Below are positions 6,917 through 13,753 of a stretch of 13,753 nt of DNA, piece by piece. The number at the start of each line of letters is the position of its first letter. Position 1 is the stretch's first letter. The notes under the pieces are model-generated. The model ran no database searches, was not told the origin of the DNA, and saw nothing but the letters and a program-made list of their open reading frames with translations. Made by a program: the position numbers and the translations under genes. Source of the stretch: an uncultured Planctomycetota bacterium (GTDB lineage Bacteria; Planctomycetota; Phycisphaerae; Sedimentisphaerales; Anaerobacaceae); the NCBI GenBank assembly GCA_903927855.1, contig CAIYOL010000156.1:1-13753 (forward strand), in the 5' to 3' direction.

Positions 6917-7585
6917 TCAAATTCTGTGATCCTCACGGATTATAGTACGGTAGCCACCATCCTGGCCCAGACGCCGATTCTTCGGTGGTTTGGTTTCTTT
7001 CAGCCTGTCGAGCTGGCCGATTTCTTTGAGACGCTTATATATAAGCTGCCAAGCACACTGGCGTTTGGGGTCGACTTCGCAGCGGTCTTCGCGGGAACTA
7101 CTGCACGGGCCATTAAGCATGTGTTTGGCACAGCGTGTAACCGGGCAAATACCACCATATTGGTGAAGCACACACGCACCGCAAGCTGCGCATTTTTCCG
7201 TCCAGACTCCTCTTTCCTCAAGGATGCCAATAAAAGCTGTATCAAGACCTGCGTAGACCGGCTTGCTGGTGTAACGCTCGGCAACGGCCTGGACGCCCGC
7301 GCCGCAGCCAAACGAAAGAACAGCATCATTTCTCTCTATTGCTTCGGCGGCCTGTTCAATAAAGACGTTGTCGCACTGACGTTCTATAGTCAATTCTTCA
7401 ACTTCAAGCGGCAGGTCTTTCAGTTTTGCAGCCATTCTCAGTGCTGAAGCGATGATGCCGACCTCACGCTGTCCGCCCGCAAGGCATACGGTGACACAGG
7501 TGCCGCAGCCGAGCACGAGAATCTTTTTGTGATTTTTTATTATTTCCAACAAGTCGGGAATACTTTTTCTTTGCGCGACTATCAT
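6917..7585 (-). CDS. metV: MetV, methylenetetrahydrofolate reductase C-terminal-domain protein (zinc/Fe-S partner)
   Basis: The 222-residue protein matches MetV, the small partner of the catalytic MetF in acetogen-type methylenetetrahydrofolate reductase of the Wood-Ljungdahl methyl branch. It shows G-C-G-T-C-V-T-V-C (C27, C30, C34), further cysteines C71 and C94, and the C-terminal signature K-C-A-A-C-G-A-C (C132, C135, C138) followed by C147, C152, N-G-P-C161, C169 and C177 with W-x-x-I-Y-x-R-L. In Moorella these cysteines hold Fe-S clusters and zinc and connect MetF to the HdrABC-MvhD complex. Here the ATG overlaps the mvhD stop by 4 bases, with an AGGAG 8 bases upstream. It is the last gene of the hdr operon: no metF follows, and the next gene is convergent. 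So MetF must be encoded elsewhere, or MetV serves another partner. The antisense open frame at 6926-7447 is a shadow. Confidence 0.88.
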   Translation of the reverse strand: MIVAQRKSIPDLLEIIKNHKKILVLGCGTCVTVCLAGGQREVGIIASALRMAAKLKDLPLEVEELTIERQCDNVFIEQAAEAIERNDAVLSFGCGAGVQAVAERYTSKPVYAGLDTAFIGILEERGVWTEKCAACGACVLHQYGGICPVTRCAKHMLNGPCSSSREDRCEVDPKRQCAWQLIYKRLKEIGQLDRLKETKPPKNRRLGQDGGYRTIIREDHRI

Positions 7586-8028
7586 AAACGGTTCTCCTGT
7601 TTTAATGAACCTTTTTGTCTTATGGGGCTCGGGCCCAGTTTGCGAACGGTTTCCACCATATCAATAATAGCATCAGCCAAAGGTCTCGCCATGGCGGCTG
7701 AAATGTTTACCATGCGAAGGCGCTCTTTTTCCATTCCAATTTCTTCCAGCATATCTTTTGTGTAATTGACCCGGCGTTTCGCACAAAGGTTGCCTTCGAC
7801 AAAATGGCAGCCACCTTCGAGGCAGCCCGCAACGAGCACGCCGTCAGCACCTTTTTCAAATGCCTTCATAAAGTATTCGGTTTCAAGCCGGCCGGTGCAG
7901 GGCGTGCGGATTATCCGCACATTGGGCGGATATTGAATACGCATAGACCCCGCCAAATCTGCTGACGAATAGGCACAATAGTGGCAACAAAAGGCCACGA
8001 TTTTAGGTTCAAAAACTTCTGGTTTCAT
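7582..8028 (-). CDS. mvhD: MvhD/FlpD-family [2Fe-2S] electron-transfer subunit
   Basis: The 148-residue protein is the MvhD-type small iron-sulfur subunit that passes electrons from a dehydrogenase or hydrogenase to HdrA. Its cysteines fit the family: C14-C15-x2-C18 in a F-C-C-H-Y-C-A-Y motif at the N-terminus, C44 in R-T-P-C-T-G-R, C69 and C74 in A-G-C-L-E-G-G-C-H, and C82. The length is typical of the stand-alone subunit. It starts 3 bases after the hdrA stop, and its stop overlaps the metV start. In methanogens the partner is the Mvh hydrogenase. Here no hydrogenase gene is present, and the partner is more likely the NAD(P)H domain within HdrA and/or MetV. In the Moorella complex the equivalent gene also lies between hdrA and metV. 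Confidence 0.92.
   Translation of the reverse strand: MKPEVFEPKIVAFCCHYCAYSSADLAGSMRIQYPPNVRIIRTPCTGRLETEYFMKAFEKGADGVLVAGCLEGGCHFVEGNLCAKRRVNYTKDMLEEIGMEKERLRMVNISAAMARPLADAIIDMVETVRKLGPSPIRQKGSLKQENRL
7594..7598 (-). promoter_or_regulatory. Ribosome binding site of metV
   Basis: On the minus strand an AGGAG lies 8 bases before the metV ATG, inside the end of mvhD. It is the clearest ribosome site on the minus strand, so metV can initiate independently as well as by coupling. Confidence 0.65.
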
Positions 8029-8031
8029 AAC

Positions 8032-11000
8032 TCAGACTTTTTCCGTAAACTCTCTTACCTTTGATGGAGTTTCTGCGAATATTTCCCCGTTTTCGCCGGC
8101 GAACAATTGCCGAATCATTACCAGGAACTGGTCCGTCTCGAAATGATGCAGTTGTATGGCCCGTGCGGGACATTCCGATGCGCATATACCACAGCCCATA
8201 CACTTTGCGGCCTCAATTTGACCCTTGCCGTCCTTGTTGCAGAACGGGGCCGAATACGGACAGGAATTAACACAGGTCATACAGGATATACATTTCTGCT
8301 GGTCAACATATGAGACCTGTGCACTGACTTCGAGGTGCGTTTTTGAAAGCACCGTTGCGGCCCGCGCGGCGGCGGCCCGCGCCTGCGAGATATTCTCATC
8401 GATAAACTTAGGTGAATGTGCAAGACCGCAGAGGAAAATACCTTCCGTGGTGAAATCCACAGGACGCAGTTTCATATGTGCCTCGACGTAGAAACCATCG
8501 GCGTTAAGCGGCACTTTAAGCATATCCGAAACTCTCTTGTTATTTTCTCTATCAGTTTCAATACCTGTGCTCAGCACAACGTTATCGGCTTCGATACTTA
8601 TTGGCTCAGGAAGGTCGGGACTATTAACAGATACTACCAGACCATTGTTCTGACTAACTACCGGCGCCGCCTCAGGCGTATAGCGGATAAATACTACGCC
8701 CGCCTCACGTGCCTGTTTGAAATATGTCTCTCTGAAACCATAAGTCCTGACGTCCCTGTAAAGGACATAAACGTTGGCGTTGGGGTCCCGCTTTTTGATT
8801 TCAATCGCGTTTTTGATTGCCATCGAGCAACAGATTCGGCTGCAATAGGGACGTTCATCGTTGCGCGAGCCGACGCATTGAATCATAACCACATTTTGCC
8901 CTTTTGCAGGATATGCTTTATCGAACAGCAGTTTTTCCAGTTCGACCTGTGTTAAAACGCGATTGGATTGGCCGTGCATAAATTCTGTTGTCTGAGCCTT
9001 TCGGGCGCCGGTCGCAACAATTATGGTGCCGCCCGAAACATCGAATTTCCTGCCGTCTTTGGCAAGCGTCATATTAAATTTGCCAATGTGGCCTGAAATA
9101 CCGGCAATTTCGGTTTCCAGATAAAGCTTAATATTGGGATGGTTTTCAACCTGCTTTATGAGAGCCTTTGTAAAATCGGCGATATTATCATGCTCAAAGG
9201 TATGGTAAATATCATGGAGTGTTCCGCCCAGGCGCTCGGCCTTCTCTATCAGGTGCACCTTGAATCCCTGGTTAGCCAGCGCAAGTGCGGAAGTCATACC
9301 GCTAAGTCCACCGCCAATAACAAGGCCTGTCTGGTCAACGGCCAGCGTGCCGCTTTCGAGGGGCGAAAGGAACCTTGCCCTGCTGATTGCCATTTTCACC
9401 AGTTCAATCGCTTTTTCGGTGGCCGACTGCGGCACCTTCGAATGAACCCAGGAGCACTGGTCTCGTATGTTAGCCATCTCGAATAGATACGGGTTAAGTC
9501 CTGCTTCGCGCAGGGTTTCACGGAACAATGGCTCGTGTGTTCTCGGGGTACAGGAAGCAACCACAACACGATTGAGCCGATACTCGCGTATCATATCCTT
9601 GATGTTCGATAAGCTCGTATCGGAGCAGGTGAACATCGTATGAGACGCAAAAACGACACAGGGGTGTTTTTCGATGCTTTTAACAACTCGCTCGACGTCT
9701 ACCACCGAGCCGATATTCATACCACAGTGGCAAACGAATACACCAATACGCGGCTCTTCATCGGTAACGTCGTGCTCATCGGGATAATCTTTTTTGGTGA
9801 TAAGAGTATTGCGTGCAGACGCCAACAGCTCCATAGCCATAGAAGCAGCTGCGCTAGCTTGTGTGACTGTTTCCGGGATATCCTTGGGCTCCTGGAAAAC
9901 TCCGCCGACGAATACGCCCGGCACTGAAGTTGAAAGAGGCGATAATCTATCCGTTCTGCAGAAACCGAAGTCATTGAGCTTTATTTCAAGACGAGAAGCA
10001 CATTTCGCCATAGAAGCCGGCGGCTCCATTCCCACGGAAAGCACAACAAGGTCAAAATCCTTGCACTGAATATCATTGCTCTGGTCGTAGTAATTCAGTC
10101 GAAGGTCATTGCTGCCGGGGAGCTGAATTACCCGCGAGGGGATGCTCTTGATGTAGTGTATATTTTTCTGCGCCTTGGCACGCTCGTAATACTGGTCGAA
10201 ATCCTTGCCGAACGCGCGTATATCCATATAAAAGATGGTTGCGTCAAGTCCATCGACGTGGTCGCCTGCGACCATTGCCTGCTTGGTTGCCATCATGCAG
10301 CATATCGAAGAGCAATATTCGTTGCCGCATTCCGAGTCACGGGAACCAACACACTGAATCCATGCGATGCGCCTGGCCGGCTGACCATCCGACAGACGTA
10401 TTAGATGCCCCTCAAACGGACCAGCAGCACTAAGCATTCGTTCAAACTGGACACTCGTGACAACGTTTGGATATCTGCTGTAGCCAAATTCGCCTTTTCG
10501 CGCGGCATCGAACTCTTCAAACCCGGGGGCAAGAATAACCGAGCCCACCTCTAATTTGACCGTCCGCTCTTTCATGGCGTGGTCTATTGCGTGCTGCTCA
10601 CAGACCTCGACGCACTGGTTACACTCGGAACACAGGGCGCAATTAAGACAGCGTTCGGCCTCCGCGAGGGCTTGGGCTTCGGTGAGTCCTTTTTCAACCT
10701 CTTCAAAGTTTTGTAATCTTTTTGCAGGGGCTAATTCTTCGGCCTTGACACGGGCCTTTTTCTCTACCTTCTCTATCGAAGGAAGCATCTCTTCAGGAAT
10801 CGGATTGATAGTGTCCTCGAAACGATTGGACAATAAATCTTTGTCGTTCAAATATCGTTCAATGGATTCCGCAACCCGCTTGCCGGCAGCTATCGCCTCA
10901 ATAACGGACGCGGGACCTGACGCGTTGTCACCGCCGGCAAAAATGCCTTCTATTGAAGTTTGGCCGGTTACGGAGTCAGTCTTGAAACAGCCCCGCTCAC

Positions 11001-12531
11001 TCTGGACGTCGATATGACCGACAAGCTGCTCATCTATCGCTTGTCCGATGGCGACGATAATCTGGTTTGCTTTAACAGTTATAACATCGTTTTCGTCATA
11101 GGCAGGATTAAAACGTTTCTTGTCATCGAAAACTCTCGTACAGCGTTTGAATTCTATGCCTGCAACCCGCCCGTTACCCAGTATTTGCTTTGGTCCCCAG
11201 CTATTTCGAATACTGATGTTTTCAGCAAGAGTCGCTTCGATTTCCTCCTTATAGGCAGGCATCTCATTGGCGCTCTCAAGACAAACCATTTCGACGTTTT
11301 TGGCGCCGAGGCGAAGAGCCGTCCTGGCAACATCGACCGCGACGTTGCCGCCTCCGATTACTATGACCCTGTCTTTTACAACTGGTTTATTAGTCGAAGC
11401 TGCATCTCGGAGAAATTCGATACCGTAAAGAACACCTGGTATTTGTTCGCCTTTTATTCCAAGCTTTCGGCTTTTTTGTGCGCCGGCAGAGATGAATATC
11501 GCTTCATTATCCTGACGAAGTTTCTGGATGACAATGTCCTGACCAACACGACAGTTATAGACAAATTTAACGCCCTTGCGGCGGATTAGCTCTATTTCAT
11601 AATCCAATACTTTCTTAGGCAGCCGATATTCAGGGATACCCCAGCGAAGCATACCGCCCGGCTTATCAAGCGCTTCGTATATTGTAACGGCCAACCCAGC
11701 GTCGGCAAGGTCATTGGCCGCGGTAAGTCCGGCAGGACCCGCACCGATTATGGCCACCTTCCTCGCATCAGGTGCAGGACTCTTCTCCTCAGGAAGGGTA
11801 AGCTTGCCTGCCTCTATCATTTCCATCTCTTTATCTGATGCGAACCGTTTCAACAACCTTATGGCAATCGGGTCGTCCGCCTTGCCTCGCGTGCATTCGG
11901 TCTCGCAGGGATGCGTGCATATCCGGCCACAAATGGCCGAAAGCGGATTTCTCTGGCGAATAAGATTTACTGCCTTGACGTATTCCTTTTTCTTTATGAG
12001 CTGGACGTAACCCTGAACGTTTACCTTCGCAGGGCATTTTATCTTACAAGGCGAATGGCCGTTTTTCAAAATGCCGAATATATTGGGAGTCGCCTGGGCG
12101 TAAAGCTTCGCGATGCCTTTTCTTGTACCCAGACACCGGTTAAATTCGTCCGGCACATCCACCGGGCAAACCTGCGTGCATTCGCTGCAACCCGTGCACT
12201 TGTCCTCGTCCACGTATCTCGGATATCGTTTGACCGTAGCCTTGAAATGCCCAGGCTCACCCTGGAGATCCACCATCTCAGAAAGGGTCATTATCTCGAT
12301 ATTTAAATTTCGCGAGCATTCGACAAGCTTTGGCGAAACAATACACGTGGCGCAATCACCCGTCGGGAAGGTCTTGTCCAAATGGGCCATCATACCGCCT
12401 ATCGCGGCGTCGCGCTCAACCAAGTAAACTTTGAAACCGCTGTTGGCTAAATCAAGCGACGCCTGAACGCCGGCAATACCACCGCCCTGAACAAGCACTG
12501 CACCAATTTTTTTGTCGTCGTATTTACCCAT
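8032..12531 (-). CDS. hdrA: HdrA-type electron-bifurcating flavoprotein: two HdrA modules with an inserted GltD/NfnB-like NAD(P)H domain
   Basis: The 1499-residue cytoplasmic protein is far longer than a plain HdrA (about 650 residues). Residues about 10-130 are an HdrA FAD fold (G-G-G-I-A-G at 16-21) with the ferredoxin-like motif C112-x2-C-x2-C-x3-C-P. Residues about 135-570 are a GltD/NfnB-like insertion: cysteines 162, 166, 201, 205, 209 and 213, G-A-G-P-A-G (263-268), G-G-G-N-V-A-V-D (393-400), and the G-G-D-N-A-S-G-P end. Six cysteines at 628-644 and the rest of the first FAD module follow (C-V-G-S-R at 727-731, C740, C744, C745). Residues about 928-1050 are the HdrA N-terminal domain (C-H-C-G at 934-937), then a second FAD module (G-G-G-L-S-G at 1073-1078; C-V-G-S-R at 1219-1223). 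Two [4Fe-4S] motifs at 1414-1425 and 1444-1455 end the protein. The insertion suggests NAD(P)H as electron donor for bifurcation. It overlaps hdrB by 8 bases. Confidence 0.93.
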   Translation of the reverse strand: MGKYDDKKIGAVLVQGGGIAGVQASLDLANSGFKVYLVERDAAIGGMMAHLDKTFPTGDCATCIVSPKLVECSRNLNIEIMTLSEMVDLQGEPGHFKATVKRYPRYVDEDKCTGCSECTQVCPVDVPDEFNRCLGTRKGIAKLYAQATPNIFGILKNGHSPCKIKCPAKVNVQGYVQLIKKKEYVKAVNLIRQRNPLSAICGRICTHPCETECTRGKADDPIAIRLLKRFASDKEMEMIEAGKLTLPEEKSPAPDARKVAIIGAGPAGLTAANDLADAGLAVTIYEALDKPGGMLRWGIPEYRLPKKVLDYEIELIRRKGVKFVYNCRVGQDIVIQKLRQDNEAIFISAGAQKSRKLGIKGEQIPGVLYGIEFLRDAASTNKPVVKDRVIVIGGGNVAVDVARTALRLGAKNVEMVCLESANEMPAYKEEIEATLAENISIRNSWGPKQILGNGRVAGIEFKRCTRVFDDKKRFNPAYDENDVITVKANQIIVAIGQAIDEQLVGHIDVQSERGCFKTDSVTGQTSIEGIFAGGDNASGPASVIEAIAAGKRVAESIERYLNDKDLLSNRFEDTINPIPEEMLPSIEKVEKKARVKAEELAPAKRLQNFEEVEKGLTEAQALAEAERCLNCALCSECNQCVEVCEQHAIDHAMKERTVKLEVGSVILAPGFEEFDAARKGEFGYSRYPNVVTSVQFERMLSAAGPFEGHLIRLSDGQPARRIAWIQCVGSRDSECGNEYCSSICCMMATKQAMVAGDHVDGLDATIFYMDIRAFGKDFDQYYERAKAQKNIHYIKSIPSRVIQLPGSNDLRLNYYDQSNDIQCKDFDLVVLSVGMEPPASMAKCASRLEIKLNDFGFCRTDRLSPLSTSVPGVFVGGVFQEPKDIPETVTQASAAASMAMELLASARNTLITKKDYPDEHDVTDEEPRIGVFVCHCGMNIGSVVDVERVVKSIEKHPCVVFASHTMFTCSDTSLSNIKDMIREYRLNRVVVASCTPRTHEPLFRETLREAGLNPYLFEMANIRDQCSWVHSKVPQSATEKAIELVKMAISRARFLSPLESGTLAVDQTGLVIGGGLSGMTSALALANQGFKVHLIEKAERLGGTLHDIYHTFEHDNIADFTKALIKQVENHPNIKLYLETEIAGISGHIGKFNMTLAKDGRKFDVSGGTIIVATGARKAQTTEFMHGQSNRVLTQVELEKLLFDKAYPAKGQNVVMIQCVGSRNDERPYCSRICCSMAIKNAIEIKKRDPNANVYVLYRDVRTYGFRETYFKQAREAGVVFIRYTPEAAPVVSQNNGLVVSVNSPDLPEPISIEADNVVLSTGIETDRENNKRVSDMLKVPLNADGFYVEAHMKLRPVDFTTEGIFLCGLAHSPKFIDENISQARAAAARAATVLSKTHLEVSAQVSYVDQQKCISCMTCVNSCPYSAPFCNKDGKGQIEAAKCMGCGICASECPARAIQLHHFETDQFLVMIRQLFAGENGEIFAETPSKVREFTEKV

Positions 12532-13402
12532 TGCTGTTTATTTCCACCTTCTCCAAAACACTGGAAGCCGGAACCATAAGCTTATTGAATCCGAGCTTGG
12601 CGGGACTGACGCCAAAACTAATCCCCAGAAGCTGCGTGATATACACGATGGGTATCTGATAGTCCCTGCCGGTTTGCTTTTTTATATCCTGCTGGCGCAA
12701 ATCGAGATTAACCTGGCACATCGGGCAGCTTACCGCGACACAATCGGCTCCCGCACTTTGTGCCATGCCGAGAATCGAATCCGTGAGATTGACTACAACA
12801 TCGGTTCTCGAAAGCGACAGCCCCCCGCCGCAGCATTCGGTTTTATGCGGCCAGTCAACGCTTTCGCCGCCGATGGCCTTCACCAGTTTATCGAGCGAAG
12901 TCGGGTTCTCCGGGTCGTCAAAATTTACAACCTTCGGCGGACGAACAAGCAGACACCCATAATAACAAGCCACCTTGAGGCCATTAAGCGAACGCTTAAC
13001 GGCCTTGCCTATTTTCTGGAGTCCAACGTCTTCGAGAAGCACCTCAATGAAGTGCCTGACCTTAACCGAGCCATCATAGTCCCTGCCAATCGCATCGCAA
13101 ACGCTCTTGCGGATTCCTGAATCCGTCGAAATTTCGTGGTTCGCTACCTTCATCCTGTTATAGCAGGCCGCACAGTTCACGATACATTCCAGTCCCATAT
13201 CCTGAACCTTGACCAGATTGGCGGCGGGCAGCGATGCGGCTAATATGCGGTCAGTCTGGTGCCCGGCGGTAGCGCCGCAGCACGTCCAGCCCTTAGGTTC
13301 GACCAGTTCAACTCCAAGAGCGCCGGCTACTGCCAAGGTAGATTGATGCATATCGCGTGCCGTTGACTCAGCCGAGCATCCTGGATAGTAAGCATATCTC
13401 AT
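12524..13402 (-). CDS. hdrB: HdrB, heterodisulfide reductase subunit B (two CCG domains)
   Basis: The 292-residue product has both cysteine-rich CCG domains of HdrB. The first has C9, the pair C41-C42, and C77-x2-C80. The second has C146 (with C150 in C-Y-Y-G-C), the pair C190-C191, and C226-x2-C229. In methanogen HdrB each CCG domain holds a non-cubane [4Fe-4S] cluster that reduces a disulfide. All the key cysteines are present, so both clusters can be assembled. The physiological substrate in bacteria is generally unknown, and in acetogen-type complexes HdrB may instead feed the C1 reductase. The ATG overlaps the hdrC stop by 4 bases, and the stop lies 8 bases inside hdrA. The C-terminal extension after the second domain is ordinary in length. 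The assignment is firm; the substrate is not. Confidence 0.94.
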   Translation of the reverse strand: MRYAYYPGCSAESTARDMHQSTLAVAGALGVELVEPKGWTCCGATAGHQTDRILAASLPAANLVKVQDMGLECIVNCAACYNRMKVANHEISTDSGIRKSVCDAIGRDYDGSVKVRHFIEVLLEDVGLQKIGKAVKRSLNGLKVACYYGCLLVRPPKVVNFDDPENPTSLDKLVKAIGGESVDWPHKTECCGGGLSLSRTDVVVNLTDSILGMAQSAGADCVAVSCPMCQVNLDLRQQDIKKQTGRDYQIPIVYITQLLGISFGVSPAKLGFNKLMVPASSVLEKVEINSNG

Positions 13403-13753
13403 GCCTTGGCCCCCTTACTCTGTTTTGCCTTTTTAAAAATGCGTCTCACCGTTTTCCTGTCGCCGCCAAGCGAAGGCAGCAGCGAGATTTTCCCTTTCTT
13501 CAGCATTGTCGGGAATTTTTCAGTATCGTTCATTAATTTACCGGTGCCTAATTTGTAGGCGGTTATCATTGCGATTTCATAAGTCCGGCCGAAAATCTGG
13601 ACCGTCTTCAAAAATGCCTTGTTAAACAGCGGCACGTTGCCTTTCTGCTTCGATGCTCCCCGGGCAAGCGCCAGCTTTCGCAGCGCGTCCATTACCGCTG
13701 CGACATCGATACCCATCGGGCAGCGGGCCGAACAGGTCTCGCACGAAACACAC
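13399..13753 (-). CDS. hdrC: HdrC, heterodisulfide reductase subunit C (N-terminal part beyond window)
   Basis: The frame is open to the window edge, with about 117 residues visible. It begins inside a ferredoxin-type motif, C-V-S-C-E-T-C-S-A-R-C-P, followed by M-G-I-D-V-A-A-V-M-D, which is the second [4Fe-4S] site of HdrC. The ATG at 13716 falls just after this motif and is internal, not the start. The rest is the helical C-terminal region typical of HdrC, ending in a lysine-rich tail. HdrC relays electrons between HdrA and HdrB. The full protein is usually about 180-190 residues, so some 65 residues including the first [4Fe-4S] motif are missing here. It is the first visible gene of the minus-strand operon, whose promoter lies outside the window. 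Confidence 0.9.
   Translation of the reverse strand, partial: CVSCETCSARCPMGIDVAAVMDALRKLALARGASKQKGNVPLFNKAFLKTVQIFGRTYEIAMITAYKLGTGKLMNDTEKFPTMLKKGKISLLPSLGGDRKTVRRIFKKAKQSKGAKA
13410..13416 (-). promoter_or_regulatory. Ribosome binding site of hdrB
   Basis: On the minus strand an AAGGGGG lies 7 bases before the hdrB ATG, within the last codons of hdrC. It fixes the hdrB start at 13402. Confidence 0.6.

Noticed and set aside
6926..7447. 173-codon + strand open frame
   Set aside because: It is antisense to metV, whose cysteine signatures are clear; no domain is seen in the antisense product.
7582..8028. Possible selenocysteine (in-frame TGA) in the MvhD or HdrA genes, as in some methanogens
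   Set aside because: All expected positions are cysteine and no in-frame TGA interrupts the genes.
10556..11589. Long + strand open frames (153 and 209 codons) opposite hdrA, also 8416-8955, 11911-12306 and 12512-13120
   Set aside because: They lie antisense to firmly identified HdrA or HdrB coding sequence and encode no recognisable domain; they are shadows of the real reading frame.

Overview
The window looks like chromosomal DNA from an anaerobic bacterium, most likely Planctomycetota (Phycisphaerae-like) or a related PVC lineage. This is inferred from gene content: a Gfo/Idh/MocA oxidoreductase, a TIGR03663/Agl23-type membrane protein, a multiheme cytochrome and a discoidin-fold lipoprotein sit beside an acetogen-type heterodisulfide reductase operon. 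No rRNA or other taxonomic marker is present, so the placement is tentative. No tRNA, CRISPR array, insertion sequence or phage gene was seen.

Left half, + strand (1-6463): the 3' end of a Gfo/Idh/MocA oxidoreductase, then five tightly packed genes. These are a seven-haem c-type cytochrome with a signal peptide and a C-terminal membrane anchor, a small five-helix membrane protein with helix-borne histidines (cytochrome b-like), a probable lipoprotein with a discoidin (F5/8 type C-like) domain, a multi-spanning GT-C-like Agl23 protein, and an ApbE FAD:protein FMN transferase. The last three are joined by 4-base ATGA overlaps. The most economical reading is a membrane and periplasmic redox module (quinol pool to b-type haem to seven-haem cytochrome c) with cell-envelope and flavinylation accessory genes. 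The terminal electron acceptor and the flavinylation target are not in the window.

Middle (6464-6916): 453 bases between two convergent operons. No convincing gene is present. The stretch holds a perfect 8-bp hairpin, two copies of a 9-bp repeat and several short ACTGAC/TGACACC repeats. A perfect 11-bp inverted repeat covers the last codons of apbE just before it.

Right half, - strand (13753 down to 6917): hdrC (5' end off the window), hdrB, hdrA, mvhD, metV. All junctions overlap or lie within 3 bases. HdrA is a 1499-residue fusion of two complementary HdrA modules, with a GltD/NfnB-type NAD(P)H:FAD domain inserted in the first. HdrABC-MvhD are the parts of a flavin-based electron-bifurcating complex. 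MetV is the zinc/iron-sulfur partner of methylenetetrahydrofolate reductase in the Wood-Ljungdahl methyl branch, clustered the same way in Moorella thermoacetica (hdrCBA-mvhD-metVF). Here metF does not follow metV.

Together the window encodes two redox modules: a cytoplasmic NAD(P)H-linked bifurcating complex tied to C1 metabolism, and a periplasmic multihaem c/b cytochrome chain. A functional link between them is not shown by the sequence.
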